The notes under the pieces were generated by a model. The model was not told the DNA's origin. It saw only the letters and a program-made list of their open reading frames with translations, and made no database searches. The position numbers and the translations under genes are program-made. A stretch of DNA of 64,000 nucleotides from CBDDIP01 sp965279405 (lineage in GTDB: Bacteria > Actinomycetota > Acidimicrobiia > Acidimicrobiales > Ilumatobacteraceae): the NCBI GenBank assembly GCA_965279405.1, contig OZ257157.1, forward strand, positions 3,100,001-3,164,000. The letters run 5' to 3'. Within the stretch, counting starts at the first letter, position 1. Every line of letters begins with the position of its first letter. Below are positions 18,664 through 25,597 of this stretch, in pieces.

Positions 18664-19383
18664 ATGGCCGTCACCCGCCACCAGTACCAGATCTTCATCC
18701 GGGCCACGCCCGAGCAGGTGTGGGATGCAGTCGTCCAGCCGGCGTTCACCCGCCGCTACTTCCACGGCACGGCCTTCGACGCGGCGCCCACCGAGGGTCA
18801 GCCGTACCGGACCTCGTTGCCGAACGGCGACGGCGCGGTGGACGGAACGATCGAGGTGCTCGACCCGCCGCACCGGCTGGTGATGACGTGGCACACGCTC
18901 TACGACGCAGCGCTGGCCGAAGAACCGCCGAGCCGCGTCGAGTGGCAGATCGACGCGGTCGGTGACGGTCTGACGCGCGTGCGACTCGTCCACGGTGATC
19001 TCGCTCGTAGCCCGCTCACGTGGGCCAACGTGCAGCACGGCTGGGTGTGGATCCTTGACAGCATGAAGTCGCTGATCGAGACCGGCGAGCCGCTCCCGCC
19101 GGCGAGGGCCGGAGCGATCGAAGTGGTCGACGAGCCCGCGGCCGAATGGCACCGGGCCCAGGGGATCGAGGCGAACAACGGCATCTGGGACCTCGTCGGC
19201 AAGGAGGGCCGCACCGCCGAGGACGACGAGGAGATGTTGCGTCGCGCGTACGCCAGCACGTACCACTGGGCGAGGGCGGCTCGTCGCATGCCGGCCAACG
19301 ACGCCCGCGGCGCGTACATGCTGGCCAAGGTGCAGCTGCTCGTCGGCAGCCGGAGCTGTCGCTGCGGTACGCCGATCGGGTGA
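18664..19383 (+). CDS. SRPBCC (AHSA1-like) protein, C-terminal domain disrupted by frameshift
   Basis: Residues 1-145 form an SRPBCC/AHSA1-type ligand-binding fold (IFIRATPEQVWDAVVQPAFTRRYFHGT ... DSMKSLIETGEPLPP). From about residue 155 a second helical domain begins (NNGIWDLVGKEGRTAEDDEEMLRRAYASTYHWARAARR) but the frame breaks at about 19345-19348 after KVQLLVG; the read-through tail is nonsense to the stop at 19383. The missing part continues in another frame to 19574. A single-base deletion or sequencing error in an originally fused gene is the simplest reading. It pairs with the ArsR gene just upstream. Confidence 0.8.
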   Translation: MAVTRHQYQIFIRATPEQVWDAVVQPAFTRRYFHGTAFDAAPTEGQPYRTSLPNGDGAVDGTIEVLDPPHRLVMTWHTLYDAALAEEPPSRVEWQIDAVGDGLTRVRLVHGDLARSPLTWANVQHGWVWILDSMKSLIETGEPLPPARAGAIEVVDEPAAEWHRAQGIEANNGIWDLVGKEGRTAEDDEEMLRRAYASTYHWARAARRMPANDARGAYMLAKVQLLVGSRSCRCGTPIG

Positions 19384-19574
19384 TGTCGGTGTGCGTCGAG
19401 CACGGTCTCGTCGACTTCGATCTCGCCTACGCGCACGAGGCCCGCGCCCGTGCCCTGCAGGCACTGGGCCGCGTCGACGAGGCGGCGATCGCCTGGCGGG
19501 AGGCCAAGGCGGTGCCGATCGCCGACCCGGAGGACCAGGCGATCCTGGATGCCGACCTGGCCGTCGGGCCCTGA
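19345..19574 (+). pseudogene. Out-of-frame C-terminal part of the SRPBCC-fused helical domain
   Basis: From about 19349 another forward frame reads QPELSLRYADRVMSVCVEHGLVDFDLAYAHEARARALQALGRVDEAAIAWREAKAVPIADPEDQAILDADLAVGP, a TPR-like repeat that continues the domain broken in the preceding gene. Restoring one base near 19347 would rejoin both. Alternatively an ATG at 19383, overlapping the upstream TGA as TGATG, could be reached by translational reinitiation and give a 63-residue protein. Confidence 0.65.
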
Positions 19575-19594
19575 CCCCGTTAGCCTCCGGCGGA

Positions 19595-20221
19595 GTGATT
19601 CGCACTCGAGCCAGCCGTGCGGCGATCCTCGCGGTCGTCGCGCTGGCGTTCACCGGCCATGGCCAGGCTGCCGCTCCGGCGGCGATCGAGGCCATCCCCG
19701 TCGCGGCGACCGCACAAGTGCAGGCGCGGCGGCTGTACCCGCCGGGGATGCTCATGTTCCCGATGAACGTGTCGCCGACGTGCTACGTGCTGAACAACTT
19801 CGCCGATCCACGCGATGGGGGCACGCGCAGCCACGAGGGCGTCGACATCATCGCCAAGTTGGGACAGGCGATCTACGCGGTCACCGACGGGATCGTCGAG
19901 GTTCGTGCGGTCGACTACGGCACGGGCTCGACTGCGGTGACGAAGTCGGGCAACTACGTGCGCGTGTACCTCCAGGACGGCAGCGGGATGTACACGATGT
20001 ACGGCCACATGTCTGCGTTCGGCCCAGGCATCGCGGCGGTGGCCGGCACGAGGGTGCCCGTCACGATGGGTCAGATCATCGGCTACGTGGGCGATACCGG
20101 CAACCCGGGGCCGGGGAACTACCACCTGCACTTCGAGTACCACCCGACGGGCGGCGCGGCGGTCGACCCGGTGCCGCACCTCGTCATCCCCGGCGCGTGC
20201 ACCGTGTACAAGAAGACATGA
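19595..20221 (+). CDS. Secreted M23-family (LytM) peptidase
   Basis: A 208-residue exported zinc metallopeptidase that would cut peptidoglycan peptide bridges. A signal-like hydrophobic segment spans about 8-27. The LytM domain shows the metal ligands His80 and Asp84 in SHEGVDI and His179 in HLHFE, plus YGHMS (His138), as in active M23 enzymes. GTG 19595 is chosen because the frame upstream overlaps the broken SRPBCC gene. Its stop overlaps the ATG of the next gene (ATGA). Confidence 0.88.
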   Translation: MIRTRASRAAILAVVALAFTGHGQAAAPAAIEAIPVAATAQVQARRLYPPGMLMFPMNVSPTCYVLNNFADPRDGGTRSHEGVDIIAKLGQAIYAVTDGIVEVRAVDYGTGSTAVTKSGNYVRVYLQDGSGMYTMYGHMSAFGPGIAAVAGTRVPVTMGQIIGYVGDTGNPGPGNYHLHFEYHPTGGAAVDPVPHLVIPGACTVYKKT

Positions 20222-20535
20222 GCATCGCCGTCGCCCTCGAGGATCTCGCGGCAACGCTGGAGCGGTTTCCGTGGGCGTTCCTCGTCACCGTCGACGACGA
20301 TCAGCGGGCGCACCTCCTGTCGGTGCCGACGCGCTTCGAGGATGGCGACTTCGTGCTCGCCGCCGGCCGCAGCACGCGCTCGAACGCGGACAAGCGGCCG
20401 AACGTGACGATGGTGTTCCCGCCGGCGGGTGGCGCGGAGATGAGCCTGATCGTCGACGGCATTGCGAGCGTCACCGAGGACGCAGTACGCGTGACCCCGT
20501 CGCAGGCCGTGCTGCACCGGCCCGCGCTGCGTTGA
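20218..20535 (+). CDS. PPOX-related pyridoxamine-phosphate-oxidase-like protein
   Basis: A 105-residue split-barrel protein with LERFPWAFLVTVDDDQRAHLLSVPTRFEDGDFVLAAGRSTRSNADKRPNVTMVFPP, the flavin-reductase/PPOX pattern. It is shorter than typical members (about 130-140) and lacks a long C-terminal strand, so catalytic activity is uncertain. ATG 20218 overlaps the M23 stop by 4 bp. It is convergent with the SDR gene that ends 16 bp beyond. Confidence 0.78.
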   Translation: MSIAVALEDLAATLERFPWAFLVTVDDDQRAHLLSVPTRFEDGDFVLAAGRSTRSNADKRPNVTMVFPPAGGAEMSLIVDGIASVTEDAVRVTPSQAVLHRPALR

Positions 20536-20550
20536 CGTTCGGTCGCTGAG

Positions 20551-21432
20551 TCAGCCGCGCAGGTCGACGCCGAACGCGTCGACGAACGCGTCGTAGTACT
20601 CGTCGTCGGTGTCGTGGTCGCCGAGTGCCACCCACTGCTCGTCCGTCATCGCTGCGCGACCGCGCACGATCTCCGGGCCGGCCCAGCTGACCGGGTAGCG
20701 CAGCACCGGCTGATCCGTGGTGATGGCATGGTGCACGACGGCGGCGACCTCGAACGGATCAGTGGCGTGCGCCATGCCGGCCGCGTAGAACTGGAACATG
20801 CGGCGGTACGCATCGTCGTAGGCGCCGCTCTGGTTGGGGGCGTCGATGTTCTTGGCGAAGATCGCGCTCTTCGTCACGCCGGGCTCGATGATCGCCACGC
20901 GGATGCCGAACGGGACGAGCTCCTGTGCCAGTCCTTCGCTCAGGCCTTCGAACGCCCACTTCGAGGTGACGTATGGCGACTGCGCCAGCGCAGCCAGACG
21001 ACCGGTGACCGAGGTGATGTTGACGATGGTGCCACTGCGTCGTTCGCGCATGCCGGGCAGCACGGCCTGCAGGCAGCGCACCGCGCCGCACAGGTTGACG
21101 TTCATCACGTCGAGGTAGAGCGACGTCGGGCACTCCTCGGCGACCGCGTTGCCCCCGACGCCTGCGTTGTTGACGAGCACGTCCACCCGGCCGGCCTCGG
21201 CGAGGATCTGCTCGAAGCCGGCTCGGACCGACTCGTCGTCGGCGATGTCCAGCTCGGTCAGCTTGACCTCGACGCCTGCGTCGGCGGCCATCGCCAGCAG
21301 CTTGGTCGCCTTCGTCGTGCTGCGCACGGTGCCGTAGACGGTGTACCCGTTGCCGGCGAGGTGGATGGCGATGGCGCGGCCGATGCCGCTGTTGGCGCCG
21401 GTGACGACGGCGACCGGAGAGGTGGTGCTCAT
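20551..21432 (-). CDS. Short-chain dehydrogenase/reductase
   Basis: A 293-residue classical SDR. NAD(P) binding TGANSGIG is at residues 11-18, NNAG at 88-91, catalytic Ser141 in NITS, and Tyr154-x3-Lys158 in YVTSK. The C-terminal 100 residues, with a FQFYAAGMAHATDPFEVA segment, resemble ketone or aldehyde reductases of the SDR family 5C. A TACGAT box lies 7 nt before the ATG, suggesting a leaderless monocistronic message. The superoxide dismutase gene diverges 54 bp away. Confidence 0.9.
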   Translation of the reverse strand: MSTTSPVAVVTGANSGIGRAIAIHLAGNGYTVYGTVRSTTKATKLLAMAADAGVEVKLTELDIADDESVRAGFEQILAEAGRVDVLVNNAGVGGNAVAEECPTSLYLDVMNVNLCGAVRCLQAVLPGMRERRSGTIVNITSVTGRLAALAQSPYVTSKWAFEGLSEGLAQELVPFGIRVAIIEPGVTKSAIFAKNIDAPNQSGAYDDAYRRMFQFYAAGMAHATDPFEVAAVVHHAITTDQPVLRYPVSWAGPEIVRGRAAMTDEQWVALGDHDTDDEYYDAFVDAFGVDLRG

Positions 21433-21439
21433 GCGCCGG

Positions 21440-21445
21440 ATCGTA
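21440..21445 (-). promoter_or_regulatory. -10 box (TACGAT) of the SDR gene
   Basis: On the minus strand, TACGAT ends 7 nt before the ATG at 21432, with no SD in the gap. The -35 is not recognisable. Confidence 0.4.
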
Positions 21446-21486
21446 GAACGTTTCGCCTGAGGAAGGCGCGGGTACGCGAGACGTTG

Positions 21487-22071
21487 ATGACTGAGATCTA
21501 CACACTCCCCGAGCTGCCCTACAGCGTCGACGCGCTGGAGCCGCACTACAGCGCCGAGGCGCTGGGCCTGCACCACGACAAGCACCATGCGGCATACGTG
21601 AAGAAGGCCAACGAGATCCTCGACCAGCTGGCCACCAGCAAGCCGGATGCGCTTCCCCCGGGCATCTTGCGATCGCTGGCGTTCAACGTTGCGGGGCACC
21701 GCCTCCACTCCCTGTTCTGGGAGTGCATGACACCTGACGGAGGCGGTGCCCCGGGCGATGATCTCGCCGGCGAGCTGACCAAGGTGTTCGGTTCCGTCGA
21801 CGACTTCAAGCAGCACTTCGAACACGCCGCGCTCGGCGTCGAAGGGTCCGGCTGGGCGGCGCTCGTGCGCGAGCCGATCTCCGGTGGACTGCAGATCGCT
21901 CAGATCCACGACCACCACCAAGACCTCGTGCCGGAGAGCAACATCCTGTTGCTGCTCGACGTGTGGGAGCACGCGTACTACATCGACCACCGCAACGTGC
22001 GCGCCGATTGGGTGACCGCGTTCTGGGAACTGGTCGACTGGAAGGCCGTCGAGGGGCGTCTCGTCCAGTAA
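21487..22071 (+). CDS. Fe/Mn superoxide dismutase
   Basis: Converts superoxide to O2 and H2O2. By alignment to MnSOD, the metal ligands are His29 (LHHDKHH), His74 (HRLHSLFW), Asp158 and His162 (DVWEHAYY), all present. The residue before His74 is Leu instead of the usual Asn. The HDHHQ stretch near 141-145 recalls the mycobacterial His-containing Fe type, so metal choice is uncertain. ATG 21487 fits the family N-terminus (YTLPELPYSVDALEPHYSAE). A Rho-independent terminator follows. Confidence 0.95.
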   Translation: MTEIYTLPELPYSVDALEPHYSAEALGLHHDKHHAAYVKKANEILDQLATSKPDALPPGILRSLAFNVAGHRLHSLFWECMTPDGGGAPGDDLAGELTKVFGSVDDFKQHFEHAALGVEGSGWAALVREPISGGLQIAQIHDHHQDLVPESNILLLLDVWEHAYYIDHRNVRADWVTAFWELVDWKAVEGRLVQ

Positions 22072-22102
22072 CTAGGCTTCCCGTTCATCGGGGAGGAGAG
22101 CG

Positions 22103-22139
22103 CCGGGCCGGTCGTGAGACCGGCCCGGTTGTTCGTTTT
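22103..22139 (+). terminator. Rho-independent terminator after superoxide dismutase
   Basis: An 11-bp perfect GC-rich stem (22103-22113 with 22118-22128), GTGA tetraloop and T-rich tail TTGTTCGTTTT, starting 31 bp after the stop. Confidence 0.85.
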
Positions 22140-22153
22140 GGCAGGATGTCCGG

Positions 22154-23167
22154 ATGCCTGGTCCCCGCCCCGCATCCCGCGCGCCCCGACTCGTCCTCGT
22201 CGCTGTCGTCGGCGCACTGTTCGGTGGACTGCTGGCGATCCCGTTCTCCGGCCACGACGATGCGCCGAGCACCGCCGGGACGTCGACGAGCTCGACGGTC
22301 GCGTCAGTCGAATCGGTTGCCTCATCGCTGCCGCTGCCGATCGGGACCACGCCGCTGAGCGAAGCCGGCACGACGACGACATCGACGATCGCCTCGTCGC
22401 TCGGCACCGCGCCGTCAGCGACACTGGTCGCCACGCCGGCGACCGCTGCGCCGGACGTCGATGCACGCGCGTACGTCGTGTTCGACGTTGCGTCGGGGAC
22501 GCGACTCGCGCAACGTGACAGTGCGACGCCGATGCCGGTGGGCAGCCTGATGAAGTTGCTCACCGCGTACGTCGTGCTGCAGGGCGGTGCGCTCGAGGAG
22601 CGGGTGACGGTGCCGGCGATCCCGTTCGATCCCACCGTCCAGATGATCGGTCTCGTGGCGGGCGAGACGTTCGAACGGGCGACGTTGTTCCGGGCGATGT
22701 TGATCTACAGCGCCGCCGACGCCGCACACGCGCTGGCCGTCGATCGTTCGGGTGACGAGGACGCGTTCGCCGTCGAGATGAACGCGGCAGCGCAGGCGTT
22801 GGGGATGACGAACACTGCGGCGCGCAACGCGACTGGCCTCGATGCCACCGGGCAGCAGTCCAACGCCGACGACATGTTGACGCTGACACGCGCGTTGATG
22901 ACCGATCCGACGTTCCGTGCTGCGGTGAGCAAGCCGTCGGCGACGATGCACGGCAAGGCGTACCCGAACACCAACGACCTGCTCGCCACCTACGCCGGCG
23001 CCGACGGGGTGAAGACCGGCTCGACCACCCAGGCCGGCTCGTGCCTCGTCGCCTCGGCCACCCGCGACGGCCGCCAGATCATCGTCGTGGTGCTCGGCGC
23101 GTCATCGGATGAAGCCCGGTTCCAGTCCGCCGCCGCGTTGCTCGACTGGGCGTTCGCCACCCCCTGA
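22154..23167 (+). CDS. D-alanyl-D-alanine carboxypeptidase, S11 family (DacC-like)
   Basis: A 337-residue penicillin-binding-type peptidase acting on peptidoglycan stem peptides outside the membrane. A hydrophobic anchor (13-30) is followed by a Ser/Thr-rich spacer to about residue 100. SxxK motif S131-L-M-K134 and KTG at 287-289 are intact. The SxN motif reads S186-A-A, with Ala in place of Asn, an unusual change in the active site. No C-terminal amphipathic anchor is seen. The PASTA kinase gene lies immediately downstream, so a role in wall signalling is plausible. Confidence 0.9.
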   Translation: MPGPRPASRAPRLVLVAVVGALFGGLLAIPFSGHDDAPSTAGTSTSSTVASVESVASSLPLPIGTTPLSEAGTTTTSTIASSLGTAPSATLVATPATAAPDVDARAYVVFDVASGTRLAQRDSATPMPVGSLMKLLTAYVVLQGGALEERVTVPAIPFDPTVQMIGLVAGETFERATLFRAMLIYSAADAAHALAVDRSGDEDAFAVEMNAAAQALGMTNTAARNATGLDATGQQSNADDMLTLTRALMTDPTFRAAVSKPSATMHGKAYPNTNDLLATYAGADGVKTGSTTQAGSCLVASATRDGRQIIVVVLGASSDEARFQSAAALLDWAFATP

Positions 23168-23208
23168 TCTGTTTGTCGCCGTTGGCACACGGGTACGCGA
23201 GCCTGGTG

Positions 23209-24510
23209 ATGACGACCGAGCGCGCCGGGATGCTGCTCGCCGGTCGATACCGGCTCGATGCGCCACTGGCATCAGGCGGGATGGGTGAGGTGTGGCGGGC
23301 GACCGACGAGCGCCTCGGCCGAGTGGTGGCCGTGAAGGTGCTGCACCAGTCGTTGTCCGAACGGCCCGGCTTCCTCGACCGGATGCGGCGCGAGGCTCGT
23401 CACGCGGCGATGTTGTCGCACGCCGGGATCGCGACGGTGCATGACTACGGCGAACACGAGGGTGTCGGCTACCTCGTGATGGAGCTCGTCGACGGGTGCA
23501 CGTTGGGTGCGCTGATCGAACAGCATCACTGCCTCGACGCGGCCACCGTGCTCGACGTGCTGCGCCAGGTCGCCGCAGCGCTTGCCGCGGCGCATCGCCT
23601 CGGCCTCGTCCATCGCGACCTGAAGCCGGCGAACCTGATGATCACGCCCGACGGCGTGGTCAAGCTGACGGACTTCGGCATCTCGTCGCTGACCGACTCG
23701 GCGGCGGTCACCGCGACCGGTGAGGTGCTCGGAACGCCGCAGCACATGGCGCCGGAGCAGCTCGTCGGCAAGCGCCCGACCCCGGCGTCCGACGTCTACG
23801 CCCTCGGCACCGTTGCCTACGAGATGCTCACCGGAGCACCGCCGTTCGTGGCCAGCTCTCCCATCGCCGTTGCGCGAGCCCACGTGCACGATCTCCCCGC
23901 GCCGTTGCCGCCCGATCTCCCCGCCGACCTTCGCGCCGTCGTCATGCGCTGCCTGGCGAAGTCGCCCGAGGACCGGCCCGCAGATGCCGACTCACTGCTG
24001 ATCGAACTGGCGATGGTGATGGATCCGCCCGGACCGAAGCGTGCGACGCCGGCCGCCACGACCCAGGTGCTCCGACGCGATCCGACGATGCTCATGCCGG
24101 TGCGAGCCGAGCCGCAGCTGATCGAGAGCGGCGCAGGCGTCCGCACCCGTCGGCGACGCCGAGTCATGGCAGGCGCGGTCGTGCTGACGCTCGTCGGGTT
24201 GCTGGTGCTGGCCGCGGTCCGCACCCGCGATTCGGGGCTGGCGGTGCAGAGCTCGACCACTGCGCCCGTGCCGGCCGTGACCGCTGCGCCCGTGGCGCCG
24301 GCGACCGTCCTCGTCGATCCAGCGGCATACATCGGTCGCGACCACAAGGCCGTTGCCGAGGAGCTGCGAGCGCTCGGCTTCGAGGTCGAGGAGCGGCCGG
24401 TGAAGGAGAACGGGGCCAAGAAGAACACCGTCGTCTCGGTCGAACCGGCCGGTCAGCTCGCCCCTGGTGCACGGATCGTCATCGAGGTGGCCAAGCAGGG
24501 ACACGGCTGA
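23209..24510 (+). CDS. PASTA-domain Ser/Thr protein kinase (PknB-like)
   Basis: Membrane receptor kinase. The kinase domain (about 12-270) has a glycine loop ASGGMGEV, Lys43 in AVKV, HRDLKPANLM at 135-144, DFG at 155-157 and APEQ at 181-184. A juxtamembrane Arg run precedes one membrane helix (about 319-337). The outside part has a single PASTA domain (about 366-427), fewer than the 3-4 of PknB, which binds muropeptides in known members. ATG 23209 is preferred over the upstream TTG 23173, which adds a non-conserved stretch. It lies 41 bp after the DD-peptidase gene. Confidence 0.92.
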   Translation: MTTERAGMLLAGRYRLDAPLASGGMGEVWRATDERLGRVVAVKVLHQSLSERPGFLDRMRREARHAAMLSHAGIATVHDYGEHEGVGYLVMELVDGCTLGALIEQHHCLDAATVLDVLRQVAAALAAAHRLGLVHRDLKPANLMITPDGVVKLTDFGISSLTDSAAVTATGEVLGTPQHMAPEQLVGKRPTPASDVYALGTVAYEMLTGAPPFVASSPIAVARAHVHDLPAPLPPDLPADLRAVVMRCLAKSPEDRPADADSLLIELAMVMDPPGPKRATPAATTQVLRRDPTMLMPVRAEPQLIESGAGVRTRRRRRVMAGAVVLTLVGLLVLAAVRTRDSGLAVQSSTTAPVPAVTAAPVAPATVLVDPAAYIGRDHKAVAEELRALGFEVEERPVKENGAKKNTVVSVEPAGQLAPGARIVIEVAKQGHG

Positions 24511-24598
24511 CCCGAACCTCCCCTTGTCAGGTGACCGGTGTGGGCGCAATGTGTGCAACGATGCGCCCCAGACGGGTGTTCGGACGAGGGAGACGATG

Positions 24599-25585
24599 AT
24601 GGGATCGCGACGCAAGCTCGCTGCGTGCATGGCCGTGGCACTGCTGGGGACGGCGTTGGTCGCCTCCACCGCCGAGGCCAAGCCGAAGCCGCCGAAGCAG
24701 ACGAAGGTGGCGTACGGCTGGAAGAACCAGGCCGAGTACGACGCCAAGTGGCAGGCCGGCTTCGGCCCGGGTGAGGGCACCCGTTCGTTCAAGAAGAACT
24801 CGGCGACGATCAGCGCCGCACCGTTCACCTCGGGCGCCGACTTCAGCGTCTTCGATCACCTCAAGTACATCCGCACGAGCGCCGACTCGTTCGCCGTGCC
24901 GGTCAACGGTTCGCTGGAGATCGGTGTCGACATCACGGCCAGCACCCCGGGCACGCAGAAGGGTCGCGTCATCCACGGCTGCTACGGCGCACCGGGCTGG
25001 GAGGTCGGTCAGCCGTGCGCGCAGCCGTGGTCGCAGACCGCACTCGAGGGCCAGCAGGCCGGCGTCGTGCTGAACATGATCAACTTCCAGACCGGTCAGC
25101 TGTTCGACTGGTTCATCTCCGAGGGCCAGGTGTTCGCGTTGATCGAGCGGCTGCCGTCGAACGTCACCGGCAGCCCCGGCGTCGGCCTCGACAAGGCGTA
25201 CACGCAGATCATCAAGACGGCGAAGGTCAAGCCGGGCAAGACCCATCACGTCTCGATTCGCTACACCCGCGGCGACGGCAAGTCGACGGTCGAGTACTTC
25301 CTCGACGGCGACCTGTTCGCCAAGGTCGACCACGTCGGCATCCCGCTGGACAAGCAGGGCAAGAAGTTCACCGGCTACGCCCCGTCGCTCGGCAATGGTG
25401 AGCAGCTCAGCCTCGACTCGTTCGTCATCGGCCACGGCCTGTTCAGCCTGCTCGACGCCTTCCCGTACCAGCACCCGGATCGCCCCGACCTCAGCGTGTC
25501 GGTCCCGCTCTCCGAGCGCCTGTTCGGTCAGGGCGCCATCGGCACCTTCAAGAACTTCGAGGTCACCACCACGACCTGCAACTGA
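24599..25585 (+). CDS. Secreted protein of unknown function
   Basis: A 328-residue protein with a clear signal peptide (MGSRRKLAACMAVALLGTALVASTAEA) and a mature part of mainly beta character (VNGSLEIGVDITA, THHVSIRYTRGDG, STVEYFLDGDLFAKVDHVGI), which suggests a lectin-like jelly roll. I do not recognise a catalytic motif. A GAGGGAG Shine-Dalgarno sits 6 nt before ATG 24599; the adjacent ATG at 24596 is the alternative. It lies between the PASTA kinase and the convergent Hsp70-receptor gene. Confidence 0.8.
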   Translation: MGSRRKLAACMAVALLGTALVASTAEAKPKPPKQTKVAYGWKNQAEYDAKWQAGFGPGEGTRSFKKNSATISAAPFTSGADFSVFDHLKYIRTSADSFAVPVNGSLEIGVDITASTPGTQKGRVIHGCYGAPGWEVGQPCAQPWSQTALEGQQAGVVLNMINFQTGQLFDWFISEGQVFALIERLPSNVTGSPGVGLDKAYTQIIKTAKVKPGKTHHVSIRYTRGDGKSTVEYFLDGDLFAKVDHVGIPLDKQGKKFTGYAPSLGNGEQLSLDSFVIGHGLFSLLDAFPYQHPDRPDLSVSVPLSERLFGQGAIGTFKNFEVTTTTCN

Positions 25586-25597
25586 TCGGCGCTCGGA

